64,000 nucleotides of DNA. Source: CAINVV01 sp963663005 (GTDB lineage Bacteria; Bacteroidota; Bacteroidia; Bacteroidales; Prolixibacteraceae). Below are positions 46,248 through 53,217 of this stretch, piece by piece (within the stretch, counting starts at the first letter, position 1; each line of letters begins with the position of its first letter). A model generated the notes under the pieces. The model was given only the letters and a program-made list of their open reading frames with translations. It was not told where the DNA came from and did no database searches. The translations under genes and the position numbers were made by a program. The stretch lies in the NCBI GenBank assembly GCA_963663005.2, contig CAXXHH010000010.1, forward strand, positions 1-64,000, written 5' to 3'.

Positions 46248-47612
46248 TTAAAATCCAAATATGGTTTCTTTGAAGATTTCTGAAACTGTAGGATGCGGGA
46301 ATACCACTTCTTCCATTTCTTTGAGAGTCATCTCCATTTCGATGGCCATACAGGCGCCGTAAATCATTTCACTGGATGGATTTCCGAGCATGTGAACGCC
46401 CAAAACCTCACCATATTTATCTCCGACCAACACCTTGCACAATCCAGTTCCACCCTCATTTTCGGCAATGAAACGGCCGGCATATGCCATTGGAAGTTTA
46501 ACAACGCGGTATGCAATATTTTGGGACTTGGCCTTTTCTTCCGTCAGACCAACACCCGAGAATTCCGGATTGGTATAGACAACACCCGGAATGGCATTGT
46601 AGCGCATCCTGTCGTTTCTGCCAGTCAGGTTGTTAACCACCACTTCACCTTCGCGACTGGCAGTATGAGCTAACAATGAAAATCCGGTGACATCGCCGGC
46701 AGCATAAACATTCGGGACATTTGTCTTCATTTTTTCATCGACTTTGATTCCTCCTCTGTCGAGTTCGACACCCAGGTTTTCGAGACCGAACCCTTTCGTG
46801 ACAGGCTTGCGGCCAACGCTGACCAATATTTTATCACCGGTGACAGATTCAGTTTTCCCGGCCTTTTCGAATATGACTTCAGTACCTTTCACCTCGATAA
46901 CTTTGGATGAAAGATGAAATGTGATTCCTTTTTTTGCATAAATCTGGCGCATCATGACACTCATTTCGCTGTCCATGCCGGTCAGAATTTCGTCAAGCAT
47001 CTCCACGATAGTCACTTTCGTACCAAGTGAATTGAAGAAGCTGGCAAATTCCATCCCGATTACCCCTCCTCCGATCACAACCAGCGAAGCAGGCAACTCC
47101 TTCAGCTGAAGAATTTCGCGGTTAGTCAGGATTGTCTCGTTAGGAGTTCCCAATCCGGGAATTGGTGGAACAAAAGCCTCCGAACCGGTACAAATAAGCA
47201 GATTCGCGGCTTCAATCTCTTCGTCTCCGGCTTTGATTGAGATACCGGAAGCAGACCGCCCCTGGATGAAGGCCTCCTTTTTGAGAACCTCAACATGGTG
47301 CTCTTTCATTTTCAGACCAACACCACCAACCAATTTTCTGACGACCTTTTCTTTCCTGGACATCATTTTTCCAAAATCAAAAGTCACCTCTTTGGCTGAG
47401 ACACCGTATTTTTCGGCACCAACAGCATTATCATATAATTTAGCGCTATACAAAAGTGTTTTTGTCGGGATACAACCTTCGTTCAGACATACACCGCCCA
47501 ATTCACCTTTTTCGATCAGAACTACCTTGAGTCCCTTGTGTCCGGCGCGTTCAGCAGCAACATAACCTGCAGGACCGCCACCAATAATTGCGAGATCGTA
47601 ATTTTTGCTCAT
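46248..47612 (-). CDS. lpdA: Dihydrolipoyl dehydrogenase (E3)
   Basis: 454 residues. The FAD motif is AIIGGGPAGYVAAERA, the redox disulfide is CLNEGCIPTKT (Cys42/Cys47), the NAD motif is VVIGGGVIGMEFASFF, and the C-terminal HPTVSE carries the catalytic base. It reoxidises the lipoyl arm of the E2 in the complex with NAD+. It starts 17 bp after the E2 stop, so the two are translated from one transcript. Confidence 0.96.
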   Translation of the reverse strand: MSKNYDLAIIGGGPAGYVAAERAGHKGLKVVLIEKGELGGVCLNEGCIPTKTLLYSAKLYDNAVGAEKYGVSAKEVTFDFGKMMSRKEKVVRKLVGGVGLKMKEHHVEVLKKEAFIQGRSASGISIKAGDEEIEAANLLICTGSEAFVPPIPGLGTPNETILTNREILQLKELPASLVVIGGGVIGMEFASFFNSLGTKVTIVEMLDEILTGMDSEMSVMMRQIYAKKGITFHLSSKVIEVKGTEVIFEKAGKTESVTGDKILVSVGRKPVTKGFGLENLGVELDRGGIKVDEKMKTNVPNVYAAGDVTGFSLLAHTASREGEVVVNNLTGRNDRMRYNAIPGVVYTNPEFSGVGLTEEKAKSQNIAYRVVKLPMAYAGRFIAENEGGTGLCKVLVGDKYGEVLGVHMLGNPSSEMIYGACMAIEMEMTLKEMEEVVFPHPTVSEIFKETIFGF

Positions 47613-47629
47613 CTTGATTTCGTTAAATG

Positions 47630-48952
47630 TTAAAGTTCAATGGTTAAGTTTTCGATTTCTGTCGCAATTTGTTTCAAAAATCTTGTGGCTTCCCCTCCAT
47701 CGAGGGCTTGATGGTTGTATGTCAGACTCAATCCAAGGTGTGGCACGAAACCGTATACGCCATCGCCCAGATCTTTTGGACGGGGAACGATGGTATTTAC
47801 ACCCAGTATTGCCGACTGCGGAAGATTAATTACCGGAGTAAACATCTCCACGCCATAATTGCCGAGGTTGGAAACCGTAAAAGTGGCGGCCTCGGATGCA
47901 AGAAGTTCCGGATTTACGCTACCCTTTTTGCAGGCGGCAGCAATTTCCTTCATTTGATTTGACAACCCCTGAATTGAAAGATCGTCGGCATTCCGGATTA
48001 CCGGAACCATCAATCCGCGATCGGTGTCAACGGCAATTCCAAGGTGGATTTTCCTGAAATATTTCATTGAATCATCAAGAAAATGGCTGTTCACCTGGGG
48101 ATATTTTTTCAGCGCCTTAATTACTGCAAAGCAAATCAGGTCGTTAAGCGTAATATTTGTAGGATAACCCTCATCAACGGCTTTTTTTACCACCTTGCGC
48201 AAATGCGAAATTTGTCTGGCATCCGCAGATAAATGGTGAGTCAGCTGTGCCGAATTTTGCAATGAATTATGCATCGCCTTGGCAATCAACTTCCTGATAT
48301 TGGATAATTTCTTTATTTCGAAATCGTCAGAGGCCGCCGCAGATGGCTGTTTCAGGTCTTTGGCAGTCACTGTGCCACCGAGGCCGCTGCCAGCGCAATC
48401 CGCGCAGAGCTGTTCTTCCTCTGCCTTCTTTTTGGCCAGGGGTGTAACTTTTGGCTTCGAAGCGAGGTAAGCAAGAATATCTTGTTCAATGATCCGTCCG
48501 TTTGGACCAGTTCCTTTCATGCCGGATGTCTCGACCCCTTCATTCATGGCCAGAATTTTGGCACGTGGAGAGATAAAATTAGAATCACCTGCCTGCGTTA
48601 TGCTTTTGCTGACAACCTCTGCTTCCACCGCTTTTTTCTCAGCCACGGGCTCAGCAGCCATAGGAGCCACGGCAGAAGCGGGAGCGACTACTGAAGCCGA
48701 AGCAACTGTTTCACCGGCATCACCGATCACACACACCTCTTTTAATACAGGAACTTCATCGCCTGATTCATAGAGAAATGACAATATTGTTCCATCCACA
48801 GGTGCAAACTCTTCAAATGAAGCCTTGTCCGTTTCATAAGCGAAAAGCAATTCGCCTTTCGCTACTTTATCCCCGATTTTTTTGGGAATTTCAGTCAAAA
48901 TGCAGCTTTCAACAGACTGCCCCTGCTTGGGCATTATCACAACAGTAGCCAT
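47630..48952 (-). CDS. Dihydrolipoamide acyltransferase (E2)
   Basis: 440 residues. The lipoyl domain holds the lipoylated Lys43 in YETDKASFEE. A linker rich in Ala/Val/Glu follows. The first peripheral-subunit-binding domain is SPRAKILAMNEGV...GPNGRIIEQDI (128-160). A second, imperfect one (169-200) carries an unusual CADC pair (Cys183, Cys186). The catalytic acyltransferase domain ends with NHQALDGGEATRFL, where His414 and Asp418 match the HxxxDG active site, with the usual Arg replaced by Gln. It is the first gene of the E2-E3-E1 run, next to the divergent GntR regulator. Confidence 0.92.
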   Translation of the reverse strand: MATVVIMPKQGQSVESCILTEIPKKIGDKVAKGELLFAYETDKASFEEFAPVDGTILSFLYESGDEVPVLKEVCVIGDAGETVASASVVAPASAVAPMAAEPVAEKKAVEAEVVSKSITQAGDSNFISPRAKILAMNEGVETSGMKGTGPNGRIIEQDILAYLASKPKVTPLAKKKAEEEQLCADCAGSGLGGTVTAKDLKQPSAAASDDFEIKKLSNIRKLIAKAMHNSLQNSAQLTHHLSADARQISHLRKVVKKAVDEGYPTNITLNDLICFAVIKALKKYPQVNSHFLDDSMKYFRKIHLGIAVDTDRGLMVPVIRNADDLSIQGLSNQMKEIAAACKKGSVNPELLASEAATFTVSNLGNYGVEMFTPVINLPQSAILGVNTIVPRPKDLGDGVYGFVPHLGLSLTYNHQALDGGEATRFLKQIATEIENLTIEL

Positions 48953-48967
48953 ATTACTAATTTTTTA

Positions 48968-48998
48968 CAAAGCTAGTAAATTCAACTTGTAAACACAA
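48968..48998 (-). promoter_or_regulatory. Promoter of the E2-E3-E1 operon
   Basis: On the minus strand TTG (48998-48996) and TAGCTTTG (48975-48968, an exact TAnnTTTG match) are separated by 20 bp. The start codon at 48952 lies 15 bp beyond, so the 5' leader would be very short. The -33 element is inside the palindrome at 48985-49000. Confidence 0.6.
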
Positions 48999-49000
48999 GT
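48985..49000. promoter_or_regulatory. Candidate GntR/HutC operator 1
   Basis: ACTTGTAAACACAAGT: 6-bp inverted arms ACTTGT/ACAAGT around AAAC. It overlaps the -33 element of the E2 operon promoter, a position suited to repression. It contains TGTGTTTACAA (minus strand), the 11-mer that recurs at 49088-49098. Confidence 0.6.
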
Positions 49001-49087
49001 AATCGTGTTAAATAATTTTTAATTCAAATTTATTTGATCATAACAATCTCAATATTAATATTATGCAAATTTTTAAAATTAAAATCA

Positions 49088-49098
49088 TGTGTTTACAA
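49088..49098 (+). promoter_or_regulatory. Candidate GntR/HutC operator 2 (half-site copy)
   Basis: TGTGTTTACAA lies 21 bp before the -7 box of the gntR promoter. It has the same orientation relative to that promoter as the copy in operator 1 has to the operon promoter, where the gap is 11 bp. The difference is exactly 10 bp, about one DNA turn. This suggests autoregulation. Confidence 0.5.
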
Positions 49099-49119
49099 TT
49101 TTTACCAAAAAAATTATTT

Positions 49120-49127
49120 TACCTTTG
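49120..49127 (+). promoter_or_regulatory. -7 promoter box of the gntR gene
   Basis: TACCTTTG is an exact TAnnTTTG match. A transcript starting about 7 bp downstream begins after the upstream in-frame codons of the long open frame, so the protein must start at the ATG at 49187 or the GTG at 49151. Confidence 0.6.
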
Positions 49128-49186
49128 TAGATCAGAGATATGAAGCTAAAGTGAACAGTGGAAAATTGACAGAATCCGAAATAGCA

Positions 49187-49885
49187 ATGCCACAGCACCG
49201 CAAGGTGTATGAGATATTGCGGCAACACATCAGTGACGGTGTGTACGTGGAAGGAGATTTGTTGCCTTCGGAGAACGAATTGTGTGTTCTTCACAAAGTA
49301 ACACGGCCAACTATTCGAAAAGCGCTGGATCGCCTGGCGAATGAGGGATTTATTGCAAGGCATCAAGGCAAGGGAAGCATCGTAAAAGGTGCGCCAAAAG
49401 GAGTTGGAATTCTGGCGATGAAAGGCACAACATCCGCCGTAGGCAAAGAAAACCTGCTTACCAGGATTATCGTTCAGCCTGAAATAAGACCCTGGAGTGA
49501 GGCGTTTTCGTTTTCGCTAAGCCGCACCGAGCAGGAATCCGGCTGTATTTACTTGGAACGCCTCCGGCTAGTGAACAACAAACCCGTATTTTTCGATATT
49601 ACCATGATTCCGAATATCAACTTTCCGCGTTTCACCGGAAGGAATATGGAAAACAAATCACTTTTCGATATACTGCGAAAGAATTACCATTTGGAGGTTA
49701 AGGGCGGCGAACAGCGCATTTTGGCAATCCCCGCAGACGAAAGATTACAGAAATATTTTGAAGTACCTGCTGGGCATCCGGTTGTTCAGCTTAACCGAAA
49801 AATTGAAACCAACCGCGAGGGAATTTATATATACAGTCAGGTATTCTGCAATACGGACGAGTTCGTACTTAGCGGATGTTTTTAA
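49187..49885 (+). CDS. GntR-family transcriptional regulator, HutC/UTRA subfamily
   Basis: 232 residues from the ATG at 49187 (MPQHRKVYEIL). The start is supported by the promoter box at 49120. The N-terminal winged helix (1-70) has LPSENELCVLHKVTRPTIRKALDRLANEGF and a GKGSIV wing. Residues 90-232 are the UTRA effector domain (YLERLRLVNNKPVFFDI; EVPAGHPVVQLNRKIETN). HutC-type UTRA domains often bind small sugar phosphates or amino-acid derivatives. It is divergent from the E2-E3-E1 genes and is the likely regulator of that cluster and of itself. Confidence 0.93.
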   Translation: MPQHRKVYEILRQHISDGVYVEGDLLPSENELCVLHKVTRPTIRKALDRLANEGFIARHQGKGSIVKGAPKGVGILAMKGTTSAVGKENLLTRIIVQPEIRPWSEAFSFSLSRTEQESGCIYLERLRLVNNKPVFFDITMIPNINFPRFTGRNMENKSLFDILRKNYHLEVKGGEQRILAIPADERLQKYFEVPAGHPVVQLNRKIETNREGIYIYSQVFCNTDEFVLSGCF

Positions 49886-49962
49886 TAAATTTTTCCAAAG
49901 TTCGGGACTTTTATATCAAATATTTACAGAATTTGAAACCTTGAAAAAGTTCTCAGTAATTT

Positions 49963-50532
49963 TTAATCGTTCAGCTCAAATATCGCTTCAATCTCCACAG
50001 CACAATTTCCAGGTAATCCGGCAACGCCGAAAGCACTCCTCGCACCCACACCGTTTTCTGAACCAAATACCTCTTCCATTACCTCGCTGCATCCATTGAT
50101 CACGTAGGGGTGCTTATCGAAGTCGGGTGTGGAATTTACCATACCCAGAATTTTAACTACCCTTTTTACTTTATTCAACGAGCCGAGTTCGTGTCGCAAC
50201 GTGGCAAGCAGAGCCAATCCGACATTGCGTGCAGCTTGTTTGCCTTCGTCCATCGTATATTCGGCGCCAACCTTTCCCTGAATTAGAGTGCCATCCGGCC
50301 GACTGGAAACATGACCGGAGAGATAGGCAATATTTCCAACAATCACCAATGGGCGGTAAAGACCTTTCGGTGCTGAAACGGGAGGCAGCTGCAATTTTAA
50401 TTCGCTTAGTTTTGCTTCGTAATCCATTTTTCTATTATTTGATTGTTTTTTAACTCCTTGAATTTCGGGACTCTGCCCAAACGCTACCAGCATCAAAATC
50501 AGGAACGACAGGGTCACGCATGCTTTTTTCAT
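49963..50532 (-). CDS. Exported RidA/YjgF-family protein
   Basis: The ATG at 50532 (MKKACVTLSFLILMLVAFGQ) gives a signal peptide and 189 residues. An internal ATG before DYEAKLSELK would give a cytoplasmic form. The RidA-like core shows NIAYLSGHVSSRPDGT, QAARNVGLALLATLRHELGSL, HPYVINGCSEVMEEVFG and the conserved ENGVGARSAFGVAGLPGN with the Arg that binds the carboxylate of imines. Typical RidA enzymes deaminate reactive enamines in the cytoplasm. The N-terminal signal here points to a periplasmic variant. It is convergent with the GntR gene and 34 bp from the PAP2 pseudogene. Confidence 0.82.
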   Translation of the reverse strand: MKKACVTLSFLILMLVAFGQSPEIQGVKKQSNNRKMDYEAKLSELKLQLPPVSAPKGLYRPLVIVGNIAYLSGHVSSRPDGTLIQGKVGAEYTMDEGKQAARNVGLALLATLRHELGSLNKVKRVVKILGMVNSTPDFDKHPYVINGCSEVMEEVFGSENGVGARSAFGVAGLPGNCAVEIEAIFELND

Positions 50533-50566
50533 ATCGTTTATCCGGATTAACAATTAACGATGCGGC

Positions 50567-51254
50567 TCACATTAAATCATTCTGTAACAACAGAATAACC
50601 GTAGAAAAAGTAAAAAATACGATCATTGTCGCACTTATCATGATCGTTTCCAACTCGTTAAGATTGAGTTTGTTACGCTGATACGGGTGAACCGGAAACA
50701 ATCGGCTCTCAATGACTATCAGCAATTTAAAGATACCCCACCCCACCAACGATCCGAGGATGATGCCACCCAGGATATCACCCGGATAATGCACGCCCAA
50801 ATAAATTCGGGTATAGGACAGGAGGCAGGCCCAGGGAATAATAAATATCGTGTAACCCCTGCTTCGAAAGAGTAGCGCTGAAAAAAACGGCGAATGAAAA
50901 TGCGTTGGCGGCATGGGCAGAAACGAAACCGTACAACCCACCTTTGGTGAAAAAAACATGTGCCAACGGAGCAACCACAGGGTCGTTAGACGGGCGCAAT
51001 CTCATTACGGAATGTTTGAACAGTCCGGCGATTTGATCGGAAAGCACAATTATCAGCACCAACGAAACAATAACAGGTACAGACTTCCTGCCATATTTCC
51101 GGATGATCACATACAAAGTCACGGCATAAAACAACAACCAGGTTGGTGTGAGCGTAAAGATTGTCATCACATAATCCATCAGATCACTGTGGAAACTATT
51201 CAGGTATAAAAACGCTGATTTATCCCATGCAGAAATTGTCTGTATCAAGCCCAT
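50567..51254 (-). pseudogene. PAP2-family membrane phosphatase, frameshifted
   Basis: Two overlapping frames together make one PAP2 protein of about 228 residues. The first (51254-50778) carries the start MGLIQTISAWDKSAFLYL, the KHSVMRLRPSND motif (K-x6-RP) and GFVSAHAANAFSF (the PSGH equivalent). The second continues from about 50880 with YTRIYLGVHYPGDILGG (SRx5HxxxD), and closing helices. The switch occurs at a run of seven A on the plus strand (50881-50887). One base fewer would restore the frame. So it is either a recent inactivating slip, a phase-variable tract, or a sequencing error. The intact protein would dephosphorylate lipid phosphates such as undecaprenyl diphosphate. Confidence 0.85.
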
Positions 51255-51260
51255 GGCATT

Positions 51261-52250
51261 TTACGAATTTAAAAGTTTCCAGATCTCGTCTTTCAAGGTT
51301 ATTATTCCATATCCTGACACCGAAGATATGAAAGTATGAGGAATATCTTTGAACTCTTTGCTAATTTCCTGCATCAGCTCTTTATCAAGCATATCGGCCT
51401 TCGAAATAGCAACATATCGCTGTTTATCCAGCAATTCAGGATTGAACATATCCAATTCATTGAGCAGAATATCCAGCTCTTTGCGATGGTTTTTACTATC
51501 TGCCGGGATTAAGAAAAGGAGGATTGAGTTTCGCTCGATATGTCGAAGAAAGCGCAAACCGAGTCCGCGGCCTTCATGTGCCCCTTCGATAATTCCCGGA
51601 ATATCGGCCATAACAAAGGAGTGGTCGTCCCGGTAGGAAACGATACCCAGATTTGGAACCAGCGTCGTAAAAGGATAATCAGCAATTTCTGGTTTTGCAG
51701 CGGAGACAACCGATAATAGCGTCGATTTACCGGCATTCGGAAAACCAACTAAACCAACATCCGCCAATATTTTTAATTCGAGAATTTTCCAGCCTTCTTC
51801 TTCCTCTTCTCCTGGCTGTGCATAGCGCGGAGTCTGATGGGTAGCGCTCTTGAAATTCACATTTCCCAAACCACCTCTGCCACCTTTGACAAGAATATGC
51901 GTCTGATCATGCTCTGTGATTTCGAAAAGGACTTCTCCTGATTCAGCATCTTTGGCTACTGTACCGAGTGGTACCTCCAAAATTATGTCTTCACCATCTT
52001 TGCCATGACTACGGGAAGCGCCTCCGCTCTCTCCAAATTCGGCGTAGATATGTTTGCGGTATTTCAGGTGGAGAAGCGTCCACATTTGCGAGTTACCACG
52101 AAGGATGATATGTCCTCCCCTGCCGCCATCGCCACCATCCGGTCCACCTTTGGCAGCAAATTTTTCTCTGCGAAAGTGTTTAGACCCCGCTCCTCCATGG
52201 CCCGAACGACACATGATCTTCACATAATCTACGAAATTTGTTTCTGCCAT
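51261..52250 (-). CDS. obgE: Obg/CgtA GTPase
   Basis: The ATG at 52250 (MAETNFVDYVKIMCRSGHGG) is the family start, giving 329 residues. The glycine-rich Obg domain (GGPDGGDGGRGG) is followed by the GTPase domain with G1 GFPNAGKSTLLSVV, G2 TTLVPNLG, G3 DIPGIIEGAHEGRGLG and G4 ISKAD. The extended C-terminal OCT domain is absent, as in many Bacteroidota. It is needed for late assembly of the 50S ribosome. A clean -7 box lies 22 bp upstream of the ATG. Confidence 0.96.
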   Translation of the reverse strand: MAETNFVDYVKIMCRSGHGGAGSKHFRREKFAAKGGPDGGDGGRGGHIILRGNSQMWTLLHLKYRKHIYAEFGESGGASRSHGKDGEDIILEVPLGTVAKDAESGEVLFEITEHDQTHILVKGGRGGLGNVNFKSATHQTPRYAQPGEEEEEGWKILELKILADVGLVGFPNAGKSTLLSVVSAAKPEIADYPFTTLVPNLGIVSYRDDHSFVMADIPGIIEGAHEGRGLGLRFLRHIERNSILLFLIPADSKNHRKELDILLNELDMFNPELLDKQRYVAISKADMLDKELMQEISKEFKDIPHTFISSVSGYGIITLKDEIWKLLNS

Positions 52251-52271
52251 AGCTGCTTTTATACGTTGCCG

Positions 52272-52279
52272 CAAAGGTA
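52272..52279 (-). promoter_or_regulatory. -7 promoter box of obgE
   Basis: On the minus strand TACCTTTG, an exact TAnnTTTG match, 21 bp before the start codon at 52250. Confidence 0.55.
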
Positions 52280-52365
52280 CATACTATCTTGGAGTATCGA
52301 AAACGATCGAAATTAAACAATTTTTTGGTTCAAAAGGCTGATTCATTACCTTTGACAATGAAAAA

Positions 52366-52434
52366 GAGAGATAAGAAGTGAGACTTGAGACATGAGATAT
52401 AAGACTTGAGATATAGACTTGAGATTGAGTCATT
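52366..52434. repeat. Simple repeat of GAGACTTGAGATAT-like words
   Basis: Four partial copies of agacttgagatat (for example tgagacttgagacatgagat, agacttgagatatagacttgag) lie in the spacer between obgE and the thioesterase gene. It is another of the low-complexity spacers of this genome. Confidence 0.75.
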
Positions 52435-52479
52435 TTTAATTTTCACATTTGCCTATTTTCACATTTACACATTCATTAT

Positions 52480-53217
52480 ATGGTTCCAGTCTGGAAAGAA
52501 AATTTCAAAATTACCTCCTATCAAGTTGACTTTCAGGAAAAGATTAAGCCCACAAATCTGATGCAATTATTTCAGGAAGCAGCCGGCAACCATGCGCAAC
52601 ATCTGGGCGCGGGCTATGCGACTCTGGTGGAAGAAAAGCTCTTTTGGGCTTTGTCCCGCATCAGAGTTGAGATAGACCAATTGCCGAAATGGGGCGATGA
52701 TGTTTCTGTCGAGACTTGGCCAAGCAGCTTGGTCGGACCGTTTTTCAGGCGTGATTTCAAATTTTTTAATAAGCAAAATGAGGTGATCTGCCGTGGCGTG
52801 TCGGGATGGCTCCTGGTGAACGCGGATACGATGCGGCCGCAGCGGGCAGACAGACTAACCATCGAATTACCATTCAACAAAGACAAATTTGCCCTCGAGG
52901 CCTTCCCCGATAGGTTAAGTGGTGCGGCCGAGACTTTGGTTTTCAGTAAAAAAATATTGTACAACGAGATAGATGTTAATAACCACGTAAATAATACGCG
53001 GTATCTGGATTGGGTGATGGACTGCTTCGATAGCGAGTTTCATCAATCGCATCAGCTAAAATCTTTTACACTAGAATTTTTAGGCGAGATGCATTGGGGG
53101 GATGAGGTCGAATTACTGTCGGGGCAGGAAGGATTGTCTTTTCACATCCAGGCGATGAACAAAGAAACGAAGAAAATTGCTTTCCGGGCAGATGTGGATT
53201 GGATCAGCTTTGCTTGA
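52480..53217 (+). CDS. Acyl-ACP thioesterase
   Basis: 245 residues, double hot-dog fold of the FatA/FatB-type family (Thioesterase PF01643). The first hot dog shows FQEAAGNHAQHLGAGYATL and FWALSRIRVEIDQLP. The second shows the active-site phrase EIDVNNHVNNTRYLDWVMD. It releases fatty acids from acyl carrier protein. Its 3' end overlaps the convergent antiporter gene by 14 bp. Confidence 0.93.
   Translation: MVPVWKENFKITSYQVDFQEKIKPTNLMQLFQEAAGNHAQHLGAGYATLVEEKLFWALSRIRVEIDQLPKWGDDVSVETWPSSLVGPFFRRDFKFFNKQNEVICRGVSGWLLVNADTMRPQRADRLTIELPFNKDKFALEAFPDRLSGAAETLVFSKKILYNEIDVNNHVNNTRYLDWVMDCFDSEFHQSHQLKSFTLEFLGEMHWGDEVELLSGQEGLSFHIQAMNKETKKIAFRADVDWISFA

Noticed and set aside
49034..49186. Longer N-terminus for the GntR regulator
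   Set aside because: The promoter box at 49120-49127 lies inside it, and the extra residues look like translated promoter DNA. The ATG at 49187 starts the known fold.
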